A DNA stretch of 55,429 nt. Origin: an uncultured Flavobacteriales bacterium (GTDB taxonomy: Bacteria; Bacteroidota; Bacteroidia; Palsa-965). The notes under the pieces were generated by a model. That model saw only the letters and a list, made by a program, of their open reading frames with translations, was not told where the DNA came from and searched no databases. The stretch is taken from positions 1 through 55,429 of the forward strand of contig CALJIF010000132.1 of the NCBI GenBank assembly GCA_937974275.1. The letters are read 5' to 3'. Shown piece after piece: positions 1 to 8,985 of this stretch. Every line of letters starts with the position of its first letter. Position 1 is the first letter of the stretch. The translations under genes and the position numbers were made by a program.

Positions 1-912
1 CAGGTTTTACGTAGCCTTCAGGCTATTTACGGCACAGGTCGTTTGGCTAATACGAGTTATGTTTCTATTCTTCCTGTAGATCAGGGTATAGAGCATTCTG
101 CAGGTGCTTCTTTTGCACCAAATCCTGCTTATTTCGACGGAGAAAATATCGTGAAACTGGCTATTGAAGGCGGATGTAACGGTGTTGCTACGACGTATGG
201 CGTGTTGGCTTCAGTTTCCCGCAAATACGCACATAAAATTCCATTCATTGTAAAAATCAACCATAACGAATTCCTTTCGTATCCAAACAAATACGATCAA
301 GGCATGTTTGGTTCCGTTGATGAAGCGTGGAATTTGGGTGCATGCGCTGTAGGGGCTACGATTTATTTCGGTTCTGAAGAATCTTCTCGTCAGATTCTGG
401 AAGTTGCTGAGGCGTTTGAACGTGCGCATCAATTGGGTATGGCAACTATTTTATGGTGCTACATCCGCAACAACGCATTTAAAAAGGATGGTGTTGATTA
501 CCACACGGCCGCAGACTTGACAGCACAGGCAAATCACCTGGGAGTTACAATTCAGGCGGATATTATCAAACAGAAATTGCCTACGAACAATGGTGGTTAT
601 ACCGCTGTTGGGCACGGCAAAACACATCCGAAAGTATATTCAGAATTAAGTTCCGATCACCCGATTGATTTATGCCGTTACCAGGTGGCGAATTGCTATA
701 TGGGACGTATGGGGTTAATCAATTCCGGTGGCGAATCGAAAGGGGCAACAGATTTGGCGGAGGCGGTAGCAACTGCTGTAATCAACAAGCGTGCAGGCGG
801 TCAGGGATTGATCTCCGGTCGTAAAGCGTTCCAGAAGCCGATGAAAGAAGGCGTGGAATTGCTGAACGCTATTCAGGACGTGTATTTGTCCAACGACGTT
901 ACTATTGCTTAA
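1..912 (+). CDS. fbaB: Class I fructose-bisphosphate aldolase (DhnA/FbaB type), 5' end missing
   Basis: The reading frame is already open at base 1, so the start lies left of the window; 303 residues are visible before the TAA. The protein interconverts fructose-1,6-bisphosphate with dihydroxyacetone phosphate and glyceraldehyde-3-phosphate in the cytoplasm. The sequence has the DhnA-family block VDQGIEHSAGASF and the stretch ADIIKQKLPT, whose lysine I take as the Schiff-base residue by family comparison. The C-terminal part (INSGGESKG, ISGRKAFQKP) matches the phosphate-binding end of the barrel. There is no metal-binding class II signature. accD follows in the same direction after 48 bp, so the two may be co-transcribed; that gap contains only a small TTCGCT/AGCGAA hairpin without a T-run. 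Family assignment is firm; the catalytic lysine is inferred. Confidence 0.93.
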   Translation, partial: QVLRSLQAIYGTGRLANTSYVSILPVDQGIEHSAGASFAPNPAYFDGENIVKLAIEGGCNGVATTYGVLASVSRKYAHKIPFIVKINHNEFLSYPNKYDQGMFGSVDEAWNLGACAVGATIYFGSEESSRQILEVAEAFERAHQLGMATILWCYIRNNAFKKDGVDYHTAADLTAQANHLGVTIQADIIKQKLPTNNGGYTAVGHGKTHPKVYSELSSDHPIDLCRYQVANCYMGRMGLINSGGESKGATDLAEAVATAVINKRAGGQGLISGRKAFQKPMKEGVELLNAIQDVYLSNDVTIA

Positions 913-960
913 CACCACTTTCGCTACAACAGCGAAGTTCCATCATTAAAACAGGAACCA

Positions 961-1806
961 ATGGGATGGTTTAAACGAATTAAGGAAGGTATTACCACTT
1001 CCACCAAAGAAAAAAAGGAAACACCGGAAGGCTTGTGGCACAAATGTCCCTCTTGCAAAAAGGTGTTGCCTACCAACGAACACATCGCGAATCATTACGT
1101 GTGTCCGAACTGTAATTACCACGATCGTATTGGTTCTGCGGAATATTTTGCAATTCTGTTCGATGATAATCAGTTTACCGAGTTGCATCCTGCATTGCAA
1201 AGCGCCGATCCGTTAAACTTTTCGGATACGAAAAAGTATCCCGATCGTTTGGTGGATTCGCAGAAGAAAACCGGATTGAAAGATGCGTTGCGCAGTGCTG
1301 TCGGAAAAGTGAACGGATACGATCTGGTCGTATGCTGCATGGACTTCTCGTTTATCGGAGGTTCTATGGGTTCTGTTGTAGGTGAAAAAATTTCCCGTGC
1401 CATTGATTATTGTTTGGAACACCGCGTTCCGCTCATGATCATTTCCAAGTCGGGAGGTGCACGTATGATGGAAGCCGCACATTCCTTGATGCAAATGGCG
1501 AAAACGTCTGCTAAGTTGTCGTTGATGGACAAGCACGGTATTCCGTATATTTCCTTACTTACTGATCCTACAACAGGAGGTGTTACGGCATCTTACGCGA
1601 TGTTGGGTGATTTGAATATTTCGGAGCCGGGATCGTTAATAGGATTTGCCGGGCCGCGCGTGGTGAAGGAAACAATCGGGAAAGACTTGCCGAAAGGCTT
1701 CCAGACTGCGGAATTCGTACTGGAACACGGCTTTTTGGACGCGATTATTGATCGTAAGGAGTTGAAACCCACGATTTCTAATCTCCTCATGATGTTTAAG
1801 AAATAA
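961..1806 (+). CDS. accD: Acetyl-CoA carboxylase carboxyltransferase subunit beta
   Basis: AccD is the beta half of the carboxyltransferase that moves the carboxyl group from carboxybiotin to acetyl-CoA, giving malonyl-CoA for fatty-acid synthesis. The 281-residue length is normal. An N-terminal zinc ribbon is complete: C29, C32, C48 and C51. It is followed by a crotonase-fold carboxyltransferase domain with the motif SGGARMMEA around residue 165 and GFAGPRVV near 225. The ATG at 961 gives the usual MGWFKR start. No accA is nearby in the window, so the alpha subunit is encoded elsewhere. The gene sits between aldolase and rpsO, all on the plus strand. Identification is secure. Confidence 0.97.
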   Translation: MGWFKRIKEGITTSTKEKKETPEGLWHKCPSCKKVLPTNEHIANHYVCPNCNYHDRIGSAEYFAILFDDNQFTELHPALQSADPLNFSDTKKYPDRLVDSQKKTGLKDALRSAVGKVNGYDLVVCCMDFSFIGGSMGSVVGEKISRAIDYCLEHRVPLMIISKSGGARMMEAAHSLMQMAKTSAKLSLMDKHGIPYISLLTDPTTGGVTASYAMLGDLNISEPGSLIGFAGPRVVKETIGKDLPKGFQTAEFVLEHGFLDAIIDRKELKPTISNLLMMFKK

Positions 1807-1829
1807 AATGTCGGTTTAGGAAAAAGTAG

Positions 1830-1837
1830 TATCTTTG
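1830..1837 (+). promoter_or_regulatory. -7 box TATCTTTG for rpsO
   Basis: TATCTTTG matches the Bacteroidota primary-sigma -7 consensus TAnnTTTG exactly. It lies between the accD stop and rpsO, with the start codon 57 nt downstream, which leaves a leader of about 50 nt. The -33 element is poor (AATG at 1807-1810 instead of TTTG, 19-bp spacing). Confidence 0.6.
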
Positions 1838-1894
1838 CCGCTCAATTAACACAATTATTAATAGGAATTCTTAATCCACTAACAGCTCAAAACT

Positions 1895-2164
1895 ATGTAC
1901 CTGACGTCGGAAATTAAGAAGGACATCTTCAAGAAGCACGGAAAATCCGAAAAAGACACAGGATCTCCGGAAGCTCAGATCGCCCTCTTTACACTGCGTA
2001 TTCAACACTTAACCGGTCACCTCAAGCAAAAGCCAAAGGACAAAAGCACTCAGCGTTCTTTGATTAACTTGGTTGGTAAGCGTAAAAGTTTGTTGGACTA
2101 TCTTAAAAAGAATGATATTGAACGCTACCGCGCGATCTTGAAGAAGCTCGAATTACGTAAGTAA
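1895..2164 (+). CDS. rpsO: 30S ribosomal protein S15
   Basis: The 89-residue product is S15, which binds 16S rRNA early in assembly of the 30S platform and contacts 23S rRNA at bridge B4. The family signature DTGSPEAQIALFT is at residues 21-33 and the TQRSLINLVGKRKSLLDYLKK segment with conserved basic residues follows in the second half. Length and composition are typical. The gene has its own promoter and is followed by a strong intrinsic terminator before pnp. The rpsO-pnp order is conserved across many bacteria, where the junction is a site of post-transcriptional control; here the junction holds the hairpin at 2191-2216. Confidence 0.98.
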   Translation: MYLTSEIKKDIFKKHGKSEKDTGSPEAQIALFTLRIQHLTGHLKQKPKDKSTQRSLINLVGKRKSLLDYLKKNDIERYRAILKKLELRK

Positions 2165-2190
2165 TGGTTCACATTCAATAATACTGGAAG

Positions 2191-2226
2191 GCATCCCTTA
2201 TCGTCAGCGGGGATGCTTTCTTTTTT
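2191..2226 (+). terminator. Intrinsic terminator after rpsO
   Basis: GCATCCC (2191-2197) pairs with GGGATGC (2210-2216) and is followed by a T-rich tract to 2226. It separates rpsO from pnp. I see no clear -7 box between it and pnp, so pnp may depend on readthrough. Confidence 0.8.
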
Positions 2227-2268
2227 AGCGACCTGCTGACAAGCTGCAATTAGAGAAAAACAAAAATT

Positions 2269-4470
2269 ATGCAATTAGGAATTCAAAAATCATTTGACAT
2301 CGGTGACGGAAGAACCATCACCCTTGAAACAGGGAAATTGGCCAAACAGGCAGATGGATCTGTAGTTGTGCGCATGGGTAACACCATGTTGCTTGCAACA
2401 GTAGTATCTGCACCCGATGCAAAGCCCGGCGTAGATTTTATGCCGCTAACTGTCGATTACCGCGAAATGTTCGCATCGGCAGGACGTATCCCCGGTAACT
2501 TTTTTAAGCGTGAAGCTAAGCCGGCAGATCTCGAAATTTTAACCAGCCGATTGGTGGACCGCGCAATGCGCCCATTATTCCCGGATGATTATCATGCTGA
2601 TACACAAATTTTAATTTATCTGATCTCTTCGGATCGCACGATGTTGCCGGATTGTTTGGCAGGATTTGCGGCATCTGCAGCTATTGCAGTATCTGATATT
2701 CCGTTCAACGGACCAATCTCTGAAGTTCGTGTTGGTCGTATCAATGGTCAGTTTGTGATCAATCCTACCATTGAACAAATGGCGCAGTCTGATATCGATA
2801 TGATTATCGGTGCAAACGAAAAGGATATTGTGATGGTAGAAGGCGAAATGAAAGAAATTTCAGAAGCCGACATGGTGAAAGCAATCAAGTTTGCACATGA
2901 TGCAATTCGTGTTCAAATTGGTGCTATAAAAGAATTGGCTGCTGCTGTTGGGAAAACAGAAAAGCGCCAGTATTCGCACGAAACACATAACGAAGATTTA
3001 CGTGCAAAAGTGAAGGCTGCTTGTTACGACAAAGCGTATGCTGTAGCCATGCAAGGCAATCCGAATAAATCTGCGCGTAAAGACGGATTTAAAGCGGTGT
3101 TCAAAGAATTCTGGGAATCACTTCCGGAAGAAGAACGTACACCTGAAAACGAATCGTTAGCGAAAGTATACTATCACGATGTAGAAAAAGAAGCGGTACG
3201 TCGTATGATTTTGGATGAGCGTCGTCGTTTGGATGGTCGCGGATTGGCGGACATTCGCCCGATTTGGTGTGAAGTAGACTACTTGCCGATGGCGCACGGT
3301 TCAGCAATCTTTACGCGTGGTGAAACACAATCATTAACTACTGTTACATTAGGTACCAAAGACGATCAGCAAATGATCGATACTGCGGTTATTCAGGAAG
3401 ATGCTCGTTTCATGTTGCATTACAACTTCCCTCCATTCTCTACGGGTGAAGCGAAGCCAATGCGCGGAACAGGTCGTCGTGAAATTGGTCACGGTAATTT
3501 GGCATTGCGTGCATTAACCAACATTTTGCCGGAAGACAATCCATACACTATTCGTATCGTTTCTGATATTTTGGAATCGAACGGTTCTTCATCTATGGCT
3601 ACCGTTTGTGCAGGAACATTGGCATTGATGGATTGCGGCGTGAAGATCAAAAATCCGGTTTCAGGTATTGCAATGGGATTGATTACTGACGCAGCGGGTA
3701 AATACGCTGTATTGTCTGATATTTTGGGTGATGAAGATCACCTGGGTGACATGGACTTCAAAGTGTGCGGAACTGTAAACGGTATTACTGCTGTTCAGAT
3801 GGACTTGAAAGTGGACGGTTTGCCATACGAAGTAATGGAACAAGCATTGGAGCAAGCGAAACAAGGTCGCCAGCACATTTTAGGTGAAATGATGAAAACC
3901 ATCAGTGAGCCTCGTGCAGAATTGAAGGCGCATGCACCACGATTGGTTCAGATCATCATTCCACGTGAGTTTATCGGTGCGGTTATTGGACCGGGCGGTA
4001 AGATCATCCAGGAGATTCAGCGCGAAACCAACACGATTATCAGCATCACGGAAGTGGGCGAAACCGGTGTGGTGGATATCGCATCTGCAGATAAAGATTC
4101 TATTGATCGTGCATTGGCTCGTGTAAAAGGCATTGTGACTGTTCCTGAAGTTGGAACGGTTTACGAAGGCAAAGTGAAGAGCATTATGCCGTTTGGTGCA
4201 TTCGTAGAATTCTTGCCGGGCAAAGATGGTTTGCTGCATATTTCCGAAGTAGATTGGAAGCGTCTGGAATCAATGGACGGTGTGTTGAAGGAAGGCGATA
4301 TGATTCAGGTGAAACTGGTAGAGGTAGATCCAAAGACCGGCAAATTCCGTTTGTCGCGCAAAGTGTTGATGCCAAAACCTGAAGGTTATGTAGAACGTCC
4401 TCAGGGCGGCAACAATAACCGTGGTCCGCGTCAGCCGCGTCCGCAACAAGAGAATAAGTCACAGGAATAA
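2269..4470 (+). CDS. pnp: Polyribonucleotide nucleotidyltransferase (PNPase)
   Basis: PNPase is a trimeric 3'-5' phosphorolytic exoribonuclease that degrades mRNA to nucleoside diphosphates. The 733-residue protein shows the two RNase PH cores (residues about 15-140 and 315-460, the second containing FSTGEAKPMRGTGRREIGHG in two adjoining pieces), an alpha-helical linker, a KH domain with GPGGK near 575, and an S1 domain beginning near VGTVYEGKV and ending in DGLLHISEVDW. A short basic, Q/N/P-rich tail of about 35 residues follows S1. All parts are intact. It lies downstream of rpsO with an intrinsic terminator in between, as in the classical rpsO-pnp arrangement, and is closed by its own terminator. 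Confidence 0.98.
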   Translation: MQLGIQKSFDIGDGRTITLETGKLAKQADGSVVVRMGNTMLLATVVSAPDAKPGVDFMPLTVDYREMFASAGRIPGNFFKREAKPADLEILTSRLVDRAMRPLFPDDYHADTQILIYLISSDRTMLPDCLAGFAASAAIAVSDIPFNGPISEVRVGRINGQFVINPTIEQMAQSDIDMIIGANEKDIVMVEGEMKEISEADMVKAIKFAHDAIRVQIGAIKELAAAVGKTEKRQYSHETHNEDLRAKVKAACYDKAYAVAMQGNPNKSARKDGFKAVFKEFWESLPEEERTPENESLAKVYYHDVEKEAVRRMILDERRRLDGRGLADIRPIWCEVDYLPMAHGSAIFTRGETQSLTTVTLGTKDDQQMIDTAVIQEDARFMLHYNFPPFSTGEAKPMRGTGRREIGHGNLALRALTNILPEDNPYTIRIVSDILESNGSSSMATVCAGTLALMDCGVKIKNPVSGIAMGLITDAAGKYAVLSDILGDEDHLGDMDFKVCGTVNGITAVQMDLKVDGLPYEVMEQALEQAKQGRQHILGEMMKTISEPRAELKAHAPRLVQIIIPREFIGAVIGPGGKIIQEIQRETNTIISITEVGETGVVDIASADKDSIDRALARVKGIVTVPEVGTVYEGKVKSIMPFGAFVEFLPGKDGLLHISEVDWKRLESMDGVLKEGDMIQVKLVEVDPKTGKFRLSRKVLMPKPEGYVERPQGGNNNRGPRQPRPQQENKSQE

Positions 4471-4485
4471 TTTTCCTTAACAGAT

Positions 4486-4518
4486 AAAAAATCCCGTCCC
4501 AACAGACGGGATTTTTTT
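4486..4518 (+). terminator. Intrinsic terminator after pnp
   Basis: AATCCCGTC pairs with GACGGGATT around the loop CCAACA (the core lies at 4490-4512), flanked by an A-run upstream and seven Ts downstream. The stem could work in both directions. Confidence 0.9.
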
Positions 4519-4717
4519 ATGCACAAAACCTTGCGAAAAGGCGGTTCTATTGGTTTGGTCTGATTTTTGTTTCCGTGAAACGCTTCATTTTATTGTGTTT
4601 GAAGCATGTTTTATTTTAAAACGTTTCCGTAAATTTTTGTAACCTTTTCAATCGGTATGCGTTAAGCGATTAAAATCCATCATTGATCGAATATTAACAC
4701 ACAGAAAAACCCATAGA

Positions 4718-5587
4718 ATGCGTCAGTTAAAAATTTCGAAACAGGTTACCAATAGGGAAACCGCATCATTAGACAAGTACTTACAGGAAATTGGTCGAGT
4801 TGATCTGATTACCGCGGAAGAAGAAGTGGATCTTGCGCGTCGCATCAAACAAGGCGATCAGGCAGCGTTAACTAAATTGGTGAATGCCAACTTACGTTTC
4901 GTAGTATCTGTATCCAAGCAGTATCAGAATCAAGGATTGAGCTTGCCCGACTTAATTAACGAAGGCAACTTGGGTTTGATTAAAGCTGCGCAACGTTTTG
5001 ATGAAACACGCGGTTTTAAGTTTATTTCATACGCCGTTTGGTGGATTCGTCAGTCGATTCTGCAGGCTTTGGCAGAACAATCGCGTATTGTGCGTTTGCC
5101 TTTGAACAAAATCGGATCTATCAATAAGATCAACAAAACATTTGCACGCTTAGAACAGGAGTTCGAACGTGAACCAAGCGCTGATGAAATTGCAACTGCT
5201 TTGGAATTGTCACCGGAAGACATCAAAGAAGCAATGCGTAATACAGGTCGCCATGTTTCCATGGATGCACCACTTGCTACCGGTGATGAAAACACCAGCA
5301 ACATGTACGACGTGATGCAAAGCGACGACATGCCGAGTCCGGAAAATACGTTGATCAGTGAGTCGCTGCGTAAGGAAATTGAACGTGCTTTATCAACGCT
5401 TACTACACGTGAAGCAGATGTTGTGCGTTTGTATTTCGGGTTGAACGGTGCTCATGCCTTAACATTAGAAGAAATTGGTGAGCGCTTTGATTTGACCCGC
5501 GAACGTGTGCGTCAAATTAAAGAGAAGGCCATTCGAAGATTGAAACATACTTCGAGAAGTAAATTGTTGAAGACTTATCTGGGTTAA
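4718..5587 (+). CDS. rpoD: Primary RNA polymerase sigma factor (RpoD/SigA type)
   Basis: This 289-residue sigma-70 factor directs RNA polymerase to housekeeping promoters. Region 1.2 starts near residue 17 (ASLDKYLQEIG), region 2 carries DLINEGNLGLIKAAQRFD and the -10-reading helix FISYAVWWIRQSI, region 3 follows, and region 4.2 has the helix-turn-helix TLEEIGERFDLTRERVRQIK. Region 1.1 is absent, as is usual for the short Bacteroidota primary sigma whose promoters read TTTG/TAnnTTTG; several such promoters are present in this window. The 200-bp upstream region has no exact TAnnTTTG box; TATTGGTTTG at 4549-4558 is the nearest look-alike. A terminator follows directly. Confidence 0.97.
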   Translation: MRQLKISKQVTNRETASLDKYLQEIGRVDLITAEEEVDLARRIKQGDQAALTKLVNANLRFVVSVSKQYQNQGLSLPDLINEGNLGLIKAAQRFDETRGFKFISYAVWWIRQSILQALAEQSRIVRLPLNKIGSINKINKTFARLEQEFEREPSADEIATALELSPEDIKEAMRNTGRHVSMDAPLATGDENTSNMYDVMQSDDMPSPENTLISESLRKEIERALSTLTTREADVVRLYFGLNGAHALTLEEIGERFDLTRERVRQIKEKAIRRLKHTSRSKLLKTYLG

Positions 5588-5605
5588 TAGAGTCGAGTAC
5601 ATGTG

Positions 5606-5630
5606 AACCGCCTTTCGGGGCGGTTTTTTT
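5606..5630 (+). terminator. Intrinsic terminator after rpoD
   Basis: AACCGCC (5606-5612) pairs with GGCGGTT (5618-5625 region) across TTTCGG and is followed by a T-run to 5630. Confidence 0.9.
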
Positions 5631-5682
5631 GTGCCATATTTTTCGGTACTCCTCATCGAAAATCGGTAAATTCGTTTCCCCC

Positions 5683-7992
5683 ATGAAAATCGGCCTCAAA
5701 CTCACACTGACCTTTTTTGTCATAGCTGCATCTGCAGTTATTGTTGTCGGTTTTCTGGCGTATAACAAGGCACGCATTTCATTACGACACGAATCGTTTA
5801 ACAAACTAACGGCCGTGCGTGAAATGAAAGCCACTCAAATCGAAGAGTATTACCGCGGTATCGTAGATCAATTGCTGAATGCTGCTGAAGATCCTACCAC
5901 CATACGCGCATTAAAAACATTCAGCAAAGGCTTTTATACCTACACAGAAGACAAAGCCTGGAATTCGGATAGCGTTAATTCCAGAGACATGCAATTAGCG
6001 ACCTACCTGACATTGCACTACATGCAAAAAATGGGCGGGCATAAGTTGAATGTGTTGAAGGATGATTTGCATTTATCCGAATTAACACCTGCGCGAATGT
6101 TGCAGCATACGTATATCGTAGCTAATCCTTATCCGGAAGGACAACGGCATAAGATGAATAAAGTGAGTGACACATTGCCGTATTCCAAAGCACACAGCCG
6201 TTATCATCCGGTGTTCAGAAAGTTCATGGAAACGTTCGGCTTTCATGATATTATGCTGGTGGATACGAATGGTGTTATTGTGTACTCGGTTCATAAGGAA
6301 ATTGACTTTGGAACCTCACTGGAAGACGGTCCTTTTCGTAATACGAATGTGGGAGATGTGTATCGTAAAGCACGATACGGGCTCAAACAAGGTCAGTACC
6401 ATTTAGTCGATTATGCTCCTTATCCTCCTGCATTCAACGAGCCGGCTGCATTCATCGGTTCTCCTGTAATTGAGAATGGAAAAAATCTCGGCGTATTAAT
6501 TTTTCACATGCCGGTGGAACGGATCAATAATGTGATGACCAGCAATCGTCGTTGGGAAAGTGTTGGATTGGGTAAGTCTGGAGAGACGTATATCGTGGGT
6601 AGCGATTTTTTAATGCGAAATTATTCGCGATTTTTTATTGAGGATTCTACTCATTTTTTTGACGCTGTCACACGAGGAGGTGTATCTAAAGATACAATTG
6701 CTTTAATGCGTCGCTATCATACTACTATTGACCTTATGCCGGTGAAAACGCTGGGTACAACAGCAGCGTTGAAAGGTGAATCGGGAGAACAAATTTTTAA
6801 CGACTATCGTGGTGTGTCGGTTCTTTCTTCGTACAAACCATTAAATATTGATGGTGTAAAATGGGTAATTCTTAGTGAGATTGATGAAGAGGAAGCGTTT
6901 GCTCACATTACCGAATTAAGAAACAGGATTATCGCTGTGTTTGCCGTAATGACCGTATTACTTGTTGTGGTCAGCAGATACACGGCACGAAGAATTACCA
7001 AGCCCGTTAAAGAATTGACGTACGATGCACAACAACTGGCCGGTGGAAATTTTGATGTTGAGATCAAAATTGATTCCCGTGATGAGATTGGTGTGTTAGC
7101 GGGAAGTTTCAGGGCCATGCAGCAGTCGATTCGCAAGTTGATCGGTGATTTAAAAGAGATCAATCAGAATCTTGAGGTGAAAGTGGAGGAACGTACGCGT
7201 GAAATTACCGTGCAGAAGCACATGGTAGAGGAGAAGAACAAAGAGATTCTGGATTCTATCGCTTATGCTTTGCGTTTACAAAAAGCAATTCTTCCTGATG
7301 CAGCGCAATTGAAGCAACCATTCAACGATAGCTTTGTGTTATTTAAACCGCGTGATATTGTGAGTGGCGATTTTTATTGGATTTTTAAAGATGGTGATGA
7401 TGTGCTGGTTGCTGTTGTGGACTGCACAGGACATGGTGTTCCCGGTGCGATGGTGAGTGTTGTGGGAGCCAGTTCGCTCAATCGTTGTGTTCGGGAATTC
7501 GGACTAAGAAGGCCAAATGAAATTCTGGACAAGTTGGCTGTAATTGTCGAAGAAGCATTTACTACTGATGAGCATGAAGTGCGTGATGGAATGGATTTGA
7601 GCTTGATCCGTGTGAATACAAAAACCTTACAATTGGAGTACGCCGGTGCGAATAATCCGCTATGGATCATTCGTAATGATCAGGATGAGGTTGAAGAAAT
7701 TAAGGCAGACAAGCAACCTATCGGCAAGTATGAATACCGCAAGCATTTTACGAATCATGTGGTGCAGTTGAAGCCGGATGATGTCGTGTATTTGTTCTCA
7801 GACGGATATGCGGATCAATTTGGTGGGCCGAAAGGAAAGAAGTTTAAATACAAAACTTTACAGCAGTTGCTCGTTAATTCCAGAGCGTTAACTATGGCGG
7901 ACCAGGAAGCAGTATTGCGCCAACAGTTCCGTGATTGGAAAGGCGAGTTGGAACAGGTGGATGATGTATGTATTGTGGGAATTAAACTCTGA
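5683..7992 (+). CDS. Membrane sensor with HAMP and SpoIIE/PP2C-type serine phosphatase domain
   Basis: A 769-residue signalling phosphatase, probably acting on an anti-anti-sigma-like or other phosphoprotein partner not present nearby. I use the ATG at 5683; an in-frame TTG at 5629 would start inside the rpoD terminator. Order: TM helix about residues 5-28, a roughly 380-residue extracytoplasmic sensor region, TM helix about 413-433, HAMP (RITKPVKEL onward) to about 485, a coiled-coil, then the PP2C-like domain from FKPRDIVSGDFYW (about 554) to the end. Metal-binding acidic motifs VVDCTGHGVPG, LFSDGYADQ and the terminal DDVCIVG are intact, so catalysis is expected. The ligand of the sensor region is unknown. 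Confidence 0.9.
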   Translation: MKIGLKLTLTFFVIAASAVIVVGFLAYNKARISLRHESFNKLTAVREMKATQIEEYYRGIVDQLLNAAEDPTTIRALKTFSKGFYTYTEDKAWNSDSVNSRDMQLATYLTLHYMQKMGGHKLNVLKDDLHLSELTPARMLQHTYIVANPYPEGQRHKMNKVSDTLPYSKAHSRYHPVFRKFMETFGFHDIMLVDTNGVIVYSVHKEIDFGTSLEDGPFRNTNVGDVYRKARYGLKQGQYHLVDYAPYPPAFNEPAAFIGSPVIENGKNLGVLIFHMPVERINNVMTSNRRWESVGLGKSGETYIVGSDFLMRNYSRFFIEDSTHFFDAVTRGGVSKDTIALMRRYHTTIDLMPVKTLGTTAALKGESGEQIFNDYRGVSVLSSYKPLNIDGVKWVILSEIDEEEAFAHITELRNRIIAVFAVMTVLLVVVSRYTARRITKPVKELTYDAQQLAGGNFDVEIKIDSRDEIGVLAGSFRAMQQSIRKLIGDLKEINQNLEVKVEERTREITVQKHMVEEKNKEILDSIAYALRLQKAILPDAAQLKQPFNDSFVLFKPRDIVSGDFYWIFKDGDDVLVAVVDCTGHGVPGAMVSVVGASSLNRCVREFGLRRPNEILDKLAVIVEEAFTTDEHEVRDGMDLSLIRVNTKTLQLEYAGANNPLWIIRNDQDEVEEIKADKQPIGKYEYRKHFTNHVVQLKPDDVVYLFSDGYADQFGGPKGKKFKYKTLQQLLVNSRALTMADQEAVLRQQFRDWKGELEQVDDVCIVGIKL

Positions 7993-8001
7993 TTCTTTTT
8001 A

Positions 8002-8033
8002 TTTGGAATATTGTATGTATATACATATATTTG
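8002..8033 (+). promoter_or_regulatory. Complete TTTG / TAnnTTTG promoter for the pirin gene
   Basis: TTTG at 8002-8005 and TATATTTG at 8026-8033 are separated by 20 bp, which fits the Bacteroidota -33/-7 consensus. The expected transcription start is near 8038, about 20 nt before the ATG at 8059. The spacer contains the AT-rich palindrome TATGTATATACATA. Confidence 0.8.
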
Positions 8034-8058
8034 TATTCGAATTCAAAATACGATAACC

Positions 8059-8910
8059 ATGGATCGCAAAGAATTTGTAAAAAGAAGTTTGTTGGGCGCA
8101 GGAGTTGTAGCTGCCGGAATTCCTGTAATAAGCGCAACACAAGAGGAACAAAAGGAAGTTGGATTTAATCACATTCCGGCTACAAAAGGAGAGACCATGA
8201 AAAACGCCATTATTCACCGGGCCGAAACGCGCGGACATGCCAATCACGGTTGGTTAAATTCGTATCACACGTTCAGTTTTGCACAGTACTACAATCCGGA
8301 GCGGATGCACTTTGGTGTTTTGCGCGTTTTGAATGATGATCAGGTAGCACCGGGAATGGGCTTCGGAACACATCCTCACGACAATATGGAAATCATTTCC
8401 ATTCCATTAAGCGGAGATCTGGAACATAAAGATTCCATGGGTAATGTGGCGGTAATTCGCCAAAACGATGTGCAGGTGATGAGTGCAGGAACCGGAATTC
8501 GCCACAGTGAATACAACAAGAATAGCGATCAGGAAGTAAAGTTTCTTCAGATCTGGGTTTTCCCCAACAAACGTAATGTTACTCCGCGTTACGATCAGCT
8601 GACCTTTAAACCGGAAGATCGTAAAAATACCTGGCAGCAAATTTTATCACCCAATGCTGATGATGCAGGTGTATGGATACATCAGGATGCGTGGTTCCAC
8701 TGGGGCGAATGGAGCGCAGGAAAAACTGCGGATTATAAAATTAAGAAGAGTGGTAATGGTGTATATGTGTTTGTTTTGAGCGGAGCTGTAACAATCGGTG
8801 ACGTAAAATTAAATGCCCGCGATGGAATGGGAATCGTTGATATGTCATCAATTGATATCAAAGCTGATTCCGATGCATTTGTTTTACTTATGGAAGTTCC
8901 GATGAACTAG
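8059..8910 (+). CDS. Pirin family protein with N-terminal Tat-like signal
   Basis: Pirins are bicupin metalloproteins; some act as quercetin 2,3-dioxygenases. The N-terminal cupin has the metal ligands in GTHPHDNMEI and GIRHSE; the second cupin follows WIHQDAWFHWG. Two starts are possible. The ATG at 8059 sits 20 nt after a strong promoter and adds 46 residues beginning MDRKEFVKRSLLGAG, which resembles a Tat leader although it has KR, not RR. The ATG at 8197 gives the usual pirin beginning MKNAIIHRAETRGHANHG and is preceded by AAAGGAGAG, an unusually good ribosome-binding site for this phylum. I choose 8059 but a second, shorter product is plausible. A terminator follows. Confidence 0.9.
   Translation: MDRKEFVKRSLLGAGVVAAGIPVISATQEEQKEVGFNHIPATKGETMKNAIIHRAETRGHANHGWLNSYHTFSFAQYYNPERMHFGVLRVLNDDQVAPGMGFGTHPHDNMEIISIPLSGDLEHKDSMGNVAVIRQNDVQVMSAGTGIRHSEYNKNSDQEVKFLQIWVFPNKRNVTPRYDQLTFKPEDRKNTWQQILSPNADDAGVWIHQDAWFHWGEWSAGKTADYKIKKSGNGVYVFVLSGAVTIGDVKLNARDGMGIVDMSSIDIKADSDAFVLLMEVPMN
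8189..8199 (+). promoter_or_regulatory. Internal ribosome-binding site and alternative start in the pirin gene
   Basis: A purine-rich AGGAGAG sequence lies a few bases upstream of the in-frame ATG at 8197. Strong Shine-Dalgarno sequences are uncommon in this window, so it may direct initiation of the standard-length pirin without the leader. Confidence 0.45.
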
Positions 8911-8934
8911 GATATACGTGCAGGTGTGAACAGT

Positions 8935-8957
8935 AAAGGGCGTTACGCCCTTTTTTT
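8935..8957 (+). terminator. Intrinsic terminator after the pirin gene
   Basis: AAAGGGCG pairs with CGCCCTTT around the loop TTA, followed by seven Ts ending at 8957. Confidence 0.85.
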
Positions 8958-8985
8958 GTACCTTTCCGGTCCAAACCTTTACACT

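Noticed and set aside
5629..5682. Earlier TTG start for the SpoIIE-domain protein
   Set aside because: It begins within the rpoD terminator and would put hydrophilic residues ahead of a normal TM start; the ATG at 5683 is better.
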